From contig JODP01000011.1 of the NCBI GenBank assembly GCA_000719025.1, forward strand, positions 62,001-126,000: DNA of 64,000 nucleotides. Direction: 5' to 3'. This DNA comes from Kineosporia aurantiaca JCM 3230 (GTDB lineage Bacteria > Actinomycetota > Actinomycetes > Actinomycetales > Kineosporiaceae). Shown in pieces: positions 1 through 8,734 of the stretch. A program made the position numbers and the translations under genes. A model generated the notes under the pieces. It saw nothing but the letters and a program-made list of their open reading frames with translations, was not told the DNA's origin and did no database searches. How positions within the stretch are numbered: the first letter of the stretch is position 1; the number at the start of each line of letters is the position of its first letter.

Positions 1-111
1 TCCGACCGCGACCGCTGGTTCACCGCGCAGGAAGCCCTGGAGTACGGCATCGTCGACCACGTGGTCCGCTCCGCCCGTGACGTCAGCGGTGGCGGCGGTA
101 CCGGCGCCTGA
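1..111 (+). CDS. clpP: ATP-dependent Clp protease proteolytic subunit (C-terminal end only)
   Basis: Only the last 36 codons lie in the window, read in frame from base 1 to a TGA at 109-111. The residues contain the ClpP C-terminal signature (DRDRWFTAQEALEYGIVDHVV), which in the family follows the catalytic Asp and ends the barrel subunit. The tail is Gly-rich (SGGGGTGA). Actinobacteria usually carry two adjacent clpP genes whose products form a mixed ClpP1P2 tetradecamer; the complete second copy starts 62 bases downstream, so this is most likely the first. The start and the Ser and His of the triad lie outside the window. Confidence 0.93.
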   Translation, partial: SDRDRWFTAQEALEYGIVDHVVRSARDVSGGGGTGA

Positions 112-173
112 GCCGGCCCACCCCACCCGCCCCCGATCTCCCTCAGCAAGACCTCCCGGACAGGAGTGACCCG

Positions 174-887
174 ATGAGCTACCCCGACCACCACGCAGGC
201 CTTCACCTGCCGGGTTCCGGTCGCAGCGCCGCCCCGCAGGTCGCCGCGCCGAGCAGCCGCTACGTGCTCCCGAACTTCGAGGAGCGCACGGCCTACGGCT
301 TCAAGCGGATGGACCCGTACACGAAGCTGTTCGAGGACCGCATCATCTTCCTCGGCGTGCAGGTGGACGACGCGTCGGCCGACGACATCATGTCGCAGCT
401 GATCGTGCTGGAGAGCCAGGACCCGGACCGCGACATCACCCTGTACATCAACAGCCCGGGTGGCTCGTTCACGGCTCTTACGGCAATCTACGACACCATG
501 CAGTACGTCAAGCCGGAGATCCAGACGGTCTGCCTGGGCCAGGCGGCCTCGGCCGCCGCCGTGCTCCTGGCGGCCGGCACCAAGGGCAAGCGCCTGGCCC
601 TGCCGAACGCCCGGGTGCTGATCCACCAGCCCGCGATGTCCGGTGGCGACTACGGTCAGGCGTCGGACATCGAGATCCAGGCCAACGAGGTGCTGCGGAT
701 GCGCACCTGGCTGGAAGACACCATCGCACTGCACTCCAACAAGACGTCGGAGCAGGTGCAGAAGGACATTGAGCGGGACAAGATCCTGACCGCTCAACAG
801 GCCCTGGAATACGGCCTTATCGACCAGGTGCTCGGCAGTCGCAAGGGCGCTCAGGTGTCCACCCCGCCGGCCCCGTCCGGCGCCTGA
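174..887 (+). CDS. clpP: ATP-dependent Clp protease proteolytic subunit, second copy
   Basis: This 237-residue serine peptidase subunit should assemble with the upstream ClpP into the barrel that degrades substrates unfolded by ClpX or ClpC in the cytoplasm. The nucleophile Ser126 lies in GQAASAAA and His151 in IHQP; the catalytic Asp is in KDIERDK (Asp198 is the likelier of two). The YINSPGGS strand is at about residues 91-98. The first ~45 residues are an extra N-terminal stretch typical of actinobacterial ClpP2, part of which is usually removed by processing. The ATG has a GGAG ribosome-binding site a few bases upstream. The gene is followed after 119 bases by clpX and is probably cotranscribed with it. 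The family call is very secure; the label clpP2 rests on gene order. Confidence 0.96.
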   Translation: MSYPDHHAGLHLPGSGRSAAPQVAAPSSRYVLPNFEERTAYGFKRMDPYTKLFEDRIIFLGVQVDDASADDIMSQLIVLESQDPDRDITLYINSPGGSFTALTAIYDTMQYVKPEIQTVCLGQAASAAAVLLAAGTKGKRLALPNARVLIHQPAMSGGDYGQASDIEIQANEVLRMRTWLEDTIALHSNKTSEQVQKDIERDKILTAQQALEYGLIDQVLGSRKGAQVSTPPAPSGA

Positions 888-1006
888 CACGCCGACTGAA
901 CAGGGGGTGCCGCTGACAGCGGCGCTCCAGTGGCGTTGAATGGTGCTGGGGCCGGTCGGACGCCGACGGGCAACCGCCAGTAAGCCCCCCGGAGGAAGGA
1001 CTGCGC

Positions 1007-2287
1007 GTGGCACGCATCGGAGACGGTGGCGACCTGCTGAAGTGCTCTTTCTGTGGAAAGAGCCAGAAGCAGGTCAAGAAGCTCATCGCCGGGCCCGGCG
1101 TCTACATCTGCGACGAGTGCATCGACCTGTGCAACGAGATCATCGAGGAGGAGCTGGCCGAGGCCAGTGAACTCGGTCTGGTCGAGTTGCCGAAGCCGAA
1201 GGAGATCTTCGACTTCCTCGAGCAGTACGTGGTGGGTCAGACACCGGCCAAGAAGAGCCTCGCGGTCGCCGTGTACAACCACTACAAGCGGATCCAGGCG
1301 GGCGAGCCCGGCCGGCGCGGTGACGAGCCGGTCGAGATCGCCAAGTCGAACATCCTCCTGATCGGGCCGACCGGCTGCGGCAAGACGTATCTGGCCCAGA
1401 CCCTGGCCAAGATGCTCAACGTGCCGTTCGCGATCGCCGACGCGACCGCCCTCACCGAGGCCGGTTACGTCGGCGAGGACGTCGAGAACATCCTGCTCAA
1501 GCTGATCCAGGCGGCGGACTACGACGTCAAGAAGGCCGAGACCGGGATCATCTACATCGACGAGGTCGACAAGATCGCCCGCAAGTCGGAGAACCCGTCG
1601 ATCACCCGGGACGTGTCCGGCGAGGGGGTTCAGCAGGCGCTGCTGAAGATCCTCGAGGGCACCACCGCGTCGGTGCCCCCGCAGGGCGGGCGCAAGCACC
1701 CGCATCAGGAGTTCATCCAGATCGACACCACCAACGTGCTGTTCATCGTGGGTGGCGCCTTCGCCGGGCTGGACCAGATCATCCAGTCCCGGGTGGGCAA
1801 GCGCGGTATCGGGTTCGGTGCCCCGCTGCACGAGGCGAAGGCGAACAACGACTCCTACGCCGACGTGATGCCGGAGGACCTGCTGAAGTTCGGGCTGATC
1901 CCGGAGTTCATCGGTCGTCTGCCGGTCATCACCACGGTCTCCAACCTCGACCGGGAGGCGCTCGTGCGCATCCTCACCCGGCCGAAGAACGCCCTGGTGA
2001 AGCAGTACCAGCGGATGTTCGAGATCGACGGGGTGGAGCTGGAGTTCACCGAGGACGCGCTCGCCGCCATCGCCGACCAGGCCATCCTGCGCGGTACCGG
2101 TGCGCGGGGTCTGCGGGCGATCGTGGAGGAGGTGCTCCTCCCGGTGATGTTCGACGTGCCGAGCCGCGACGACGTGGCCCGCTGCGTGGTCACCCGCGAG
2201 GTGGTGCTGGAGAACGTCAACCCGACGCTGGTGCCGCGCGAGGCACCGGTGCGCAAGCCGCGCGAGCGGCGCGACAAGTCGGCCTGA
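1007..2287 (+). CDS. clpX: ATP-dependent Clp protease ATP-binding subunit ClpX
   Basis: ClpX is the AAA+ unfoldase that recognises tagged or native substrates and feeds them to the ClpP barrel. The 426-residue product has the full domain set. An N-terminal zinc-binding domain carries Cys13, Cys16, Cys35 and Cys38. Walker A is GPTGCGKT (120-127), the pore loop is GYVG (153-156), and Walker B is IIYIDEVDK (about 181-189). The IGF loop that docks on ClpP is at residues 268-270. The GTG start is preceded by a GGAGG (CCCGGAGGAAGG) at good spacing. It directly follows the two clpP genes. A strong hairpin terminator lies just after the stop. In many actinobacteria valS and folC follow; here secreted protease genes intervene. 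Confidence 0.98.
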   Translation: MARIGDGGDLLKCSFCGKSQKQVKKLIAGPGVYICDECIDLCNEIIEEELAEASELGLVELPKPKEIFDFLEQYVVGQTPAKKSLAVAVYNHYKRIQAGEPGRRGDEPVEIAKSNILLIGPTGCGKTYLAQTLAKMLNVPFAIADATALTEAGYVGEDVENILLKLIQAADYDVKKAETGIIYIDEVDKIARKSENPSITRDVSGEGVQQALLKILEGTTASVPPQGGRKHPHQEFIQIDTTNVLFIVGGAFAGLDQIIQSRVGKRGIGFGAPLHEAKANNDSYADVMPEDLLKFGLIPEFIGRLPVITTVSNLDREALVRILTRPKNALVKQYQRMFEIDGVELEFTEDALAAIADQAILRGTGARGLRAIVEEVLLPVMFDVPSRDDVARCVVTREVVLENVNPTLVPREAPVRKPRERRDKSA

Positions 2288-2301
2288 CCGTAAGAGCGTC
2301 G

Positions 2302-2340
2302 AACGGCCGGTCTCCCCGAAAGGGGAGGCCGGCCGTTCGT
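2302..2340 (+). terminator. Hairpin terminator after clpX
   Basis: AACGGCCGG...CTCCCC, a GAAA tetraloop, then GGGGAG...CCGGCCGTT form a long near-perfect stem starting 15 bases after the clpX stop. There is no strong U tract, as is usual in high-GC actinobacteria. It should close the clpP-clpP-clpX transcript before the unrelated protease gene. Confidence 0.8.
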
Positions 2341-2495
2341 GCATTTGGTTTGAGGACGCCGGTCACCACCCGGGTGAGAACGCCACCTTCGAGGGGGAGG
2401 GGAGTCGTCCGTTTGCTGGAAGGCCCGGACCCGTGAGGTTCCTGCATGATCGCTCCAGTTGCCTCGAGCAGGTACCAGGACGAGGCCCAACGGGG

Positions 2496-4880
2496 ATGTA
2501 CGGGGGAAAATTGAAGCGAAAGGTCCTTACTGGGCTGGCGATTACGGCGCTGGTCGCGGGTGCTGCACTCGCGGTGCCGCAATCGGCCCGGGCGTCGCAT
2601 CTGGTGGCCGCGCCCGCCGACGGGGTGAGCGTGGCGCCGGCCGGGCCGGACGGGCTGACCAGCCCGATCCAGGAGAAGGCGGCGGCCCTGAAACAGAAGG
2701 CGGTCACCGAGGTGATCAACGGTGAGGCCGCAGTGCAGGAGAAGAACGGCAGCCAGGTGGTGAAGCTGGCCGAGGGCGCCGGGGACCAGGACGACGACGG
2801 CCAGTACGTCGAGTTGGCCCGCCAGCAGACCGACCACATCTTCGTGGTGCTGGCCGAGTTCGGGAACCAGCGCAGCCCGGACTACCCGGACCGGGACACC
2901 GATCCGAAGACCCCGGGCCCGACCGTGTTCGACGGCCCGCTGCACAACCAGATCCCGAAGCCGGCCGCGGACGACAACACCACGGTCTGGCAGCCGGACT
3001 ACAACCAGAAGCACTACCAGGACCTGTATTTCGGGAGCGGAGAGTCGCTCAAGACCTACTACGAGACCCAGTCCTCCGGCCGCTACAGCGTCGACGGCAC
3101 GGTGACCGACTGGGTCAAGGTGCCCTACAACGAGGCCCGCTACGGCCGTTCCAACGGCTACCCCTGCGCGGAGACCACCTGCAGCAACACCTGGGCCCTG
3201 CTCTCCGACGCGCTCGAGGTCTGGGTGGGCCAGCAGAAGGCCGCCGGTAAGACCGACGCCGAGATCAAGCAGATGGTCGCCCAGTTCGACCAGTGGGACC
3301 GGTACGACCACGACGGGGACGGCAACTTCAACGAGCCGGACGGCTACATCGACCACTTCCAGATCGTGCACGCCGGGGGCGACCAGGCCGACGGCGATCC
3401 GCGGCAGGGTGAGGACGCGATCTGGAGCCACCGCTGGTACACCAACTACGACCAGGTGGGCCTCACCGGTCCGGCCGGGAACGAGCTCGGCGGCACCCAG
3501 ATCGGCAACACCGGGATCTGGGTGGGCGACTACACGATCCAGCCGGAGAACGGCGGCCTGAGCGTGTTCGCCCACGAGTACGGCCACGACCTCGGCCTGC
3601 CGGACGACTACGACATCGCCGACGGGCGCAGCGGCGAGCCGGTGGAGTGGTGGTCGCTGATGGCGCAGAGCCGGCTCGGGGCCAAGGACGATCCGCTCGG
3701 CACCAAGCCCGGTGACCTCGGGGCCTGGAACAAGCTGATGCTCGGCTGGCTGGACTACGAGGTGGTGCCGATGGGCCGGCGGAGCCGGACGATCGAGCTC
3801 GGCCCGGAGGAGTACAACACCAGCCGGACCCAGGCGGCCATCGTCGCGCTGCCCAAGAAGCAGGTCACCGAGCAACTGGTGAAACCGCAGACCGGAGCGT
3901 ACGAATGGTGGAGCGGTTCGGGGGACAGCCTGACCAGTACGCTTTCCCGGGTCCTCACCCTGCCGGCCGGGGCCCCGCAGCTGACCTTCCAGGCGAACTG
4001 GAACATCGAGGACTGCGACGCCGACCCCTGTGACTACGCCTTCGTCGAGGCCAACGACGGCACCGGCTGGAAGTCGCTGCCCGGCTCGATCACCAAGGCC
4101 GCCGAGGGCAACGCGATCGACGGTAAGAGCAACGGCTGGGTCCCGGCCACCTTCGACCTGACCAAGTACGCCGGCCGGTCCGTGGTGCTGCGCTTCCGGT
4201 ACGCCACCGATCAGGCGGTCGCCGGGGAGGACCGCAAGGACCCGGCCGGCCTGTTCCTCGACCAGATCGCGGTGAAGGCCGGGAGCACGACGGTTTTCCA
4301 GGACGGCGCGGAAACCGCCGCCCCGGGCTGGGTTCCGCTGGGGTTCCAGCGCACCACCGGCACCGAGGTGAATTTCTACGACAACTACTACATCGCCGGG
4401 AACCGGTCGTACACCGGCTTCGACCAGTACCTGAAGACCGGTCCCTACAACGCCGGCTGGCTCACCGAAAAGCCGGACAAGGTGGAGCACTTCGCGTACC
4501 AGCCGGGGCTGCTGATCTCGTACTGGGACACCTCGCAGGCGGACAACAGCGTCAGCGAGCACCCGGGGGAGGGGCTCAACCTCTACGTGGACGCGCATCC
4601 CGGGACGCTCTACCAGGCCGACGGTGATCCCTGGCGGGCCCGGGTGCAGTTGTACGACGCACCGTTCGGCACCGACAAGGCCGACAACCTCAGCCTGCAC
4701 GAGGAGGGCGAGCGGACCCGGATCAAGGGTCTGCCCGGCAACCCGGTCTTCGACGACACGCAGAACTACTTCGACCCGGTCCAGACCGACCACGGGGTGA
4801 AGGTGCGGGGCGCCGGAGTGAGGATCGAGGTGCTGAAGGAGAAGAAGACCGCGATGACGATCCGGGTCACCACGCCCTGA
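2496..4880 (+). CDS. Secreted immune inhibitor A-type metalloprotease (peptidase M6), copy 1
   Basis: This is a predicted secreted zinc metalloprotease of the M6/InhA family, about 794 residues from ATG 2496. The N-terminus has a KLKRK charged patch, a hydrophobic stretch (VLTGLAITALVAGAALA) and an Ala-X-Ala-like cleavage region, which is a Sec signal peptide. The zinc site HEYGH is at residues 360-364, followed by DLGLPDDYD, whose Asp may be the third ligand. After the catalytic domain come a MAM-like beta-sandwich (TFQANWNIEDC) and a C-terminal InhA-type region. A TTG at 2511 with GGGGGAAAA upstream aligns better with the start of the downstream paralog and is a real alternative; an upstream GTG at 2433 would put the signal peptide too far in. 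Its role is extracellular protein degradation; the substrate is unknown. Confidence 0.9.
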   Translation: MYGGKLKRKVLTGLAITALVAGAALAVPQSARASHLVAAPADGVSVAPAGPDGLTSPIQEKAAALKQKAVTEVINGEAAVQEKNGSQVVKLAEGAGDQDDDGQYVELARQQTDHIFVVLAEFGNQRSPDYPDRDTDPKTPGPTVFDGPLHNQIPKPAADDNTTVWQPDYNQKHYQDLYFGSGESLKTYYETQSSGRYSVDGTVTDWVKVPYNEARYGRSNGYPCAETTCSNTWALLSDALEVWVGQQKAAGKTDAEIKQMVAQFDQWDRYDHDGDGNFNEPDGYIDHFQIVHAGGDQADGDPRQGEDAIWSHRWYTNYDQVGLTGPAGNELGGTQIGNTGIWVGDYTIQPENGGLSVFAHEYGHDLGLPDDYDIADGRSGEPVEWWSLMAQSRLGAKDDPLGTKPGDLGAWNKLMLGWLDYEVVPMGRRSRTIELGPEEYNTSRTQAAIVALPKKQVTEQLVKPQTGAYEWWSGSGDSLTSTLSRVLTLPAGAPQLTFQANWNIEDCDADPCDYAFVEANDGTGWKSLPGSITKAAEGNAIDGKSNGWVPATFDLTKYAGRSVVLRFRYATDQAVAGEDRKDPAGLFLDQIAVKAGSTTVFQDGAETAAPGWVPLGFQRTTGTEVNFYDNYYIAGNRSYTGFDQYLKTGPYNAGWLTEKPDKVEHFAYQPGLLISYWDTSQADNSVSEHPGEGLNLYVDAHPGTLYQADGDPWRARVQLYDAPFGTDKADNLSLHEEGERTRIKGLPGNPVFDDTQNYFDPVQTDHGVKVRGAGVRIEVLKEKKTAMTIRVTTP

Positions 4881-4899
4881 TCCGTCGTTCCCGACCGGC

Positions 4900-4935
4900 C
4901 GAGGTCCGGCGCCGCCCGAGCGACGCCGGACCTCG
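4900..4935 (+). terminator. Hairpin terminator after the first M6 protease
   Basis: CGAGGTCCGGCG (4900-4911) and CGCCGGACCTCG (4924-4935) are exact inverted repeats of 12 bases around a 12-base loop, 19 bases after the stop. It separates the two tandem protease genes, so the second probably has its own promoter in 4936-5150. Confidence 0.75.
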
Positions 4936-5160
4936 CTGTTCTGCCCAGGACTCCCAAGCGCAACTCCCGGAACGAAGGAATCGCCGAGCGGGCGTTCCGG
5001 AGCGGTAAGACGTGCGGCTCCCTGGGCGTTTCGTCGAGGTTTCAGAACATAAATCGGGCAAATTCTGGAAATTACCTTAACGGGAGCTGTGTCTTCGCTT
5101 AGGTTCTACTTCGAGTACCCGTGGCGCCTGGCCCGCGGGACACCGGACTCGGAGGTCTGT

Positions 5161-7539
5161 GTGCGAAAAGTCCTGATGGGTTTCGCCACCTTCTCGATGG
5201 CGGCCGGGGTGGCCCTTGCGCTCCCCGGATCGGCCTCGGCGACGGTCACGGGGGTGGCCCCGGTCCCCTTGGCGAAGTCCGCACCCTCGGCGAAAACCGC
5301 TCCGGGTAGCGATGATCCGTCCAGCCCGTTGCAGGACAAGGCCCGGGCGTTGCGGCAGGAGGCCGTGACCCAGGTGCTGAACGGCCAGGCCACGGTGCAG
5401 CAGAAGGCCGGGAGTCAGGTCGTCAAACTGGCCGGGAGCAAGGGCAAGGACGACGACAAGTACGTCGAGCTGGCCCGCGAGCAGACCGACAAGATCTTCG
5501 TGATCCTGGCCGAGTTCGGGGACCAGCGGCACCCGGACTACCCGGACCAGGACACCGACCCGGACTGGCCCGGCCCGGCGGTGTTCGACGGTCCCACGCA
5601 CAACCAGATCCCCGAGCCGGCGAAGAACGACAACTCCACCGTCTGGCAGCCGGACTACAACCAGAAGCATTACCAGGACCTGTACTTCGGCAAGAAGAAC
5701 TCGCTGAAGGCGTACTACGAGACCCAGTCCTCGGGCCGGTACAGCGTCGACGGTACGGTCTCGGACTGGGTGAAGCTGCCCTACAACGAGGCCCGCTACG
5801 GCCGCTCGAACGGCTACCCCTGCGCCGACACGATCTGCGACAACACCTGGGCGATGATCTCCGACGCGCTCAAGATCTGGGTGGACGAGCAGAAGGCCGC
5901 CGGGAAGACCGACGCCCAGATCAAGGCCGCGGTCAGCGAGTACGACCAGTGGGACCGGTACGACTACGACGGCGACGGGAACTTCAACGAGCCGGACGGC
6001 TACCTCGACCACTTCCAGATCGTCCACGCCGGCGGCGACCAGGCCGACCAGGACCCGCAGCAGGGCGAGGACGCGATCTGGAGCCACCGCTGGTACGCCT
6101 ACTTCGACCAGGTCGGCGCGACCGGCCCGGCGAACAACAAGCTGGGCGGCGCCGAGATCGGCGACACCGGCCTGTGGGTCGGTGACTACACCACCCAGCC
6201 GGAGAACGGCGGCCTGAGCGTGTTCGCCCACGAGTACGGCCACGACCTCGGCCTGCCGGACAACTACGACATCTCCGGGGGCGTCGGCAACGCGGTCGAG
6301 TGGTGGTCGCTGATGGCGCAGAGCCGGCTCGGGGCCAAGGGCGACGCGCTCGGTGAGGAGCCCGGCGACATCGGCGCCTGGGAGAAGCTGCAGCTCGGCT
6401 GGCTGGACTACGAGGTGACGACGGTCGGCAAGCGCAAGGTGAAGACCGTCGATCTCGGCCCGGAGGAGTACAACACCAAGAATCCGCAGGCCGCGGTGGT
6501 GGTGCTCCCGAAGAAGAAGGTCACCCAGCAGCTCACGAAACCGGCTGCCGGGAGCTACGAGTGGTACAGCGGATCGGGCAACGACCTGACCAACACCCTG
6601 ATCCGCCGGGTCGTCCTGCCGACCGGTGCTCCGCAGCTGACCTTCCAGGCCAGCTGGAACATCGAGGACTGCGGGAAGACCGCCTGTGACTATGCCTTCG
6701 TCGAGGTGAGCGACGACAACGGGAGCAGCTGGAAGGCGATCCCGGGCTCGATCACCAACGCAGCCGAGGGCAACAGCATCGACGGGGTCAGCGGCGGCTG
6801 GAAGCCGGCCACCTTCGACCTGTCGGCCTACGCCGGAAAGCAGATCGACCTGCGCTTCCGGTACGCCACCGACGGAGCCACGGCCGGAACCGACCCGACC
6901 GCCCCGGCCGGCCTGTTCCTCGACCAGATCGCCGTGAAGGCGGGAGCCACCACGGTCTTCGAGGACGGCGCGGAGACGGTCGACGGGGCCTGGATGACCG
7001 CCGGCTTCCGCCGGACGACGGGTACCGAGGTCAACTCCTACGACAACTACTACATCGCCGCCAACCGGTCCTACGTCAGCTACGACAAGTACCTGAAGAC
7101 CGGGCCGTACAACTTCGGCTGGGCGACTGCCAAACCGGACTACGTCGAGCACTTCCCGTACCAGCAGGGTCTGCTGATCACCTACTGGGACACCTCGTAC
7201 GCGGACAACGACGTCAGCATCCACCCCGGTGGGGGCCGCAACCTGAACATCGACGCCCATCCGAAGACGCTGTACCAGGTGGACAAGAAGCCCTGGCGCA
7301 CCCGGGTGCAGATCTACGACGCGCCGTTCGGGCTGAAGAAGACCGACGCGATCACCCTGCACGTGGACGGCAAGGCGTCGAAGATCCCGAGTCTGAAGGG
7401 CAACCCGGTGTTCGACGACTCGAAGAACTACTTCGACAAGGTCCAGCTGGACCACGGGGTCAAGGTGCCGAGCACCGGGACCAGGATCACCGTGCTGCAG
7501 CAGAAGGGCACGTCGATGAAGATCCGGATCACCTCCTGA
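5161..7539 (+). CDS. Secreted immune inhibitor A-type metalloprotease (peptidase M6), copy 2
   Basis: This 792-residue paralog of the upstream gene has the same architecture. A signal peptide (RKVLMGF then a hydrophobic core ending near GSASA) is followed by a propeptide-like region. The catalytic domain has HEYGH at residues 357-361 and GLPDNYD after it. Next come the MAM-like domain (TFQASWNIEDC) and a C-terminal region ending in KIRITS. The GTG at 5161 has a textbook GGAGG at 5151-5155, which decides the start over the in-frame GTG at 5089. Identity to copy 1 is visibly high along the whole length, including conserved Cys in GYPCA and CDYAF, so this is a tandem duplication. The cleavage-site region (about residues 28-60) differs most. 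It acts outside the cell; the target is not known. Confidence 0.92.
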   Translation: MRKVLMGFATFSMAAGVALALPGSASATVTGVAPVPLAKSAPSAKTAPGSDDPSSPLQDKARALRQEAVTQVLNGQATVQQKAGSQVVKLAGSKGKDDDKYVELAREQTDKIFVILAEFGDQRHPDYPDQDTDPDWPGPAVFDGPTHNQIPEPAKNDNSTVWQPDYNQKHYQDLYFGKKNSLKAYYETQSSGRYSVDGTVSDWVKLPYNEARYGRSNGYPCADTICDNTWAMISDALKIWVDEQKAAGKTDAQIKAAVSEYDQWDRYDYDGDGNFNEPDGYLDHFQIVHAGGDQADQDPQQGEDAIWSHRWYAYFDQVGATGPANNKLGGAEIGDTGLWVGDYTTQPENGGLSVFAHEYGHDLGLPDNYDISGGVGNAVEWWSLMAQSRLGAKGDALGEEPGDIGAWEKLQLGWLDYEVTTVGKRKVKTVDLGPEEYNTKNPQAAVVVLPKKKVTQQLTKPAAGSYEWYSGSGNDLTNTLIRRVVLPTGAPQLTFQASWNIEDCGKTACDYAFVEVSDDNGSSWKAIPGSITNAAEGNSIDGVSGGWKPATFDLSAYAGKQIDLRFRYATDGATAGTDPTAPAGLFLDQIAVKAGATTVFEDGAETVDGAWMTAGFRRTTGTEVNSYDNYYIAANRSYVSYDKYLKTGPYNFGWATAKPDYVEHFPYQQGLLITYWDTSYADNDVSIHPGGGRNLNIDAHPKTLYQVDKKPWRTRVQIYDAPFGLKKTDAITLHVDGKASKIPSLKGNPVFDDSKNYFDKVQLDHGVKVPSTGTRITVLQQKGTSMKIRITS

Positions 7540-7559
7540 TTCTCCGATGAGGGACGACG

Positions 7560-7589
7560 GGTGCCCCGGCCTGGGCGGGCCGGGGCACC
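7560..7589 (+). terminator. Hairpin terminator after the second M6 protease
   Basis: GTGCCCCGGC (7561-7570) pairs with GCCGGGGCAC (7579-7588) around an 8-base loop, 21 bases after the protease stop and just before the iron box of the next gene. Confidence 0.75.
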
Positions 7590-7611
7590 TGTCGGTCCGG
7601 GTCGGTTCTGT

Positions 7612-7630
7612 GTAGGTTAGGCTTTCCTAA
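7612..7630 (+). promoter_or_regulatory. Putative iron box (IdeR/DtxR operator)
   Basis: The 19-mer GTAGGTTAGGCTTTCCTAA matches the classical DtxR/IdeR operator TTAGGTTAGGCTAACCTAA at 16 of 19 positions. It ends 37 bases before the GTG of the siderophore-interacting protein gene, the expected place for an iron-dependent repressor. The match and position are seen; binding by an IdeR-type repressor with derepression under iron starvation is inferred from the family. Confidence 0.82.
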
Positions 7631-7667
7631 GTTGGCCGACCGGCCGGAACCAGGGAGCTGATGCCGC

Positions 7668-8591
7668 GTGACCGAAGTGACCACCCCGAACCCTTCGTGG
7701 TACGCCGAGGTCATGGCCACCGAGCGGCTCAGCCCGCACCTGGTACGGATCGTCTTCGGGGGGCCCGAGCTGGCCCGGTACCAGCCCCTGGGCATCCCGG
7801 ACGAGGCGATCGTGCTCTGGTTCCCCCGACCCGGGCAGAAGCGGCCGGCCCCGGTGACCCTGGAGAACGATATCTGGGGTCATCACGATCCGGAAACCGC
7901 TCCCGAGGGGCGCAATTACACGGTCAGATCGTTCGTTCCGGGTGAGGACGCCCGGATGACCGTCGATTTCGTGGTGCACCCGGGTGGGGTGGCGGGGGAG
8001 TGGGCGCAGAAGGCCGAGATCGGCCAGGAGCTGCTGATCACCCGTCCGCGCAGCTGGTTCGCCCCGCCCGCCGGGGTGAAGTGGATCCTCGCGGCCGCCG
8101 ACCTGACCGGGCTGCCGGCCCTGGCGCGGGTCATCGAGGAGTGCACCGAGGACGGCCCGGCGGTGTACGCGATGGTCGAGACGGTGGACGCGGACGACCT
8201 GGCCGCGCTGCCCGAGACCCAGTGCCACGCGAGGGGTGTGGACGCCAGCGTGGGCACCGGGAACGGGCTGAACCAGGGGGCGCTGACCGCCCTGATCGCC
8301 GCGAAGCTGCCCGAGCTGTCCCAGCAGGGGCCGGGTTACGTCTGGTACTCCGGAGAGGCCGCGCAGTCCCGCGAGATCCGGAAGCTGCTGCGCAAGGAGC
8401 ACGGCTGGCCGCTGGACCACGTGGCCACGGTCGGCTACTGGCGGGCCGACTCGGAGCTGTGGGACGAGACGTACGACCGGGTCGGTGGGGACCAGCTGGT
8501 GCAGGTCTACTACGACGCGATCAAGCGCGGCCTCTCCGACGCCGAGGCCTCCGAGCTGCTGGACGAGGAGTACGAGAAGGCCGGCCTCTGA
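7668..8591 (+). CDS. Siderophore-interacting protein (FAD-dependent ferric-siderophore reductase)
   Basis: This 307-residue protein of the SIP/ViuB family would reduce ferric siderophores in the cytoplasm so that iron is released after import. The FAD-binding signature RNYTVRSF is at 82-89, and the phosphate-contacting HPGGVAGEWA is at 104-113. The C-terminal SIP domain includes VWYSGEAAQSREIRKLL and a helical tail (DEEYEKAGL). Length is normal for the family. The GTG follows CAGGGAGCTG at usable spacing. The gene is monocistronic in this window, downstream of a good iron box and upstream of a palindromic repeat array. No siderophore transporter or biosynthesis gene is nearby. Confidence 0.93.
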   Translation: MTEVTTPNPSWYAEVMATERLSPHLVRIVFGGPELARYQPLGIPDEAIVLWFPRPGQKRPAPVTLENDIWGHHDPETAPEGRNYTVRSFVPGEDARMTVDFVVHPGGVAGEWAQKAEIGQELLITRPRSWFAPPAGVKWILAAADLTGLPALARVIEECTEDGPAVYAMVETVDADDLAALPETQCHARGVDASVGTGNGLNQGALTALIAAKLPELSQQGPGYVWYSGEAAQSREIRKLLRKEHGWPLDHVATVGYWRADSELWDETYDRVGGDQLVQVYYDAIKRGLSDAEASELLDEEYEKAGL

Positions 8592-8602
8592 CAAACCCTG
8601 GC

Positions 8603-8711
8603 CGTGATCATGGACTTTTACCCTCGTGATCATGGACTTTCGCCCCCGTGATCATGGACTTCTCCCCGGCGGGAACTCCATGATCGCCGGGGAAGAACTC
8701 CATGATCACGG
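8603..8711. repeat. 22-bp-period inverted repeat array, locus A (3 direct + 2 inverted units)
   Basis: Three copies of CGTGATCATGGACTT start at 8603, 8625 and 8647. Two inverted copies follow at 8674-8686 (core altered to TGATCG) and 8696-8710 (AACTCCATGATCACG). Every neighbouring pair is spaced 22 bases. The ends are alike when read inward: AAACCCTGGCCGTGATC on the left and, on the complement, AAACCTTGCCGTGATC on the right. The array fills the gap between two convergent genes, so it could fold as a bidirectional hairpin terminator. Related arrays lie at 37178 and 45209. Confidence 0.9.
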
Positions 8712-8734
8712 CAAGGTTTTTGGGGGGCCGGGGG

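Noticed and set aside
2217..4793. Long minus-strand frames antisense to both M6 proteases (also 5077-7455)
   Set aside because: They are codon-complement shadows of the protease genes, show the same repetitive V/L/G composition, and have no ribosome-binding site.
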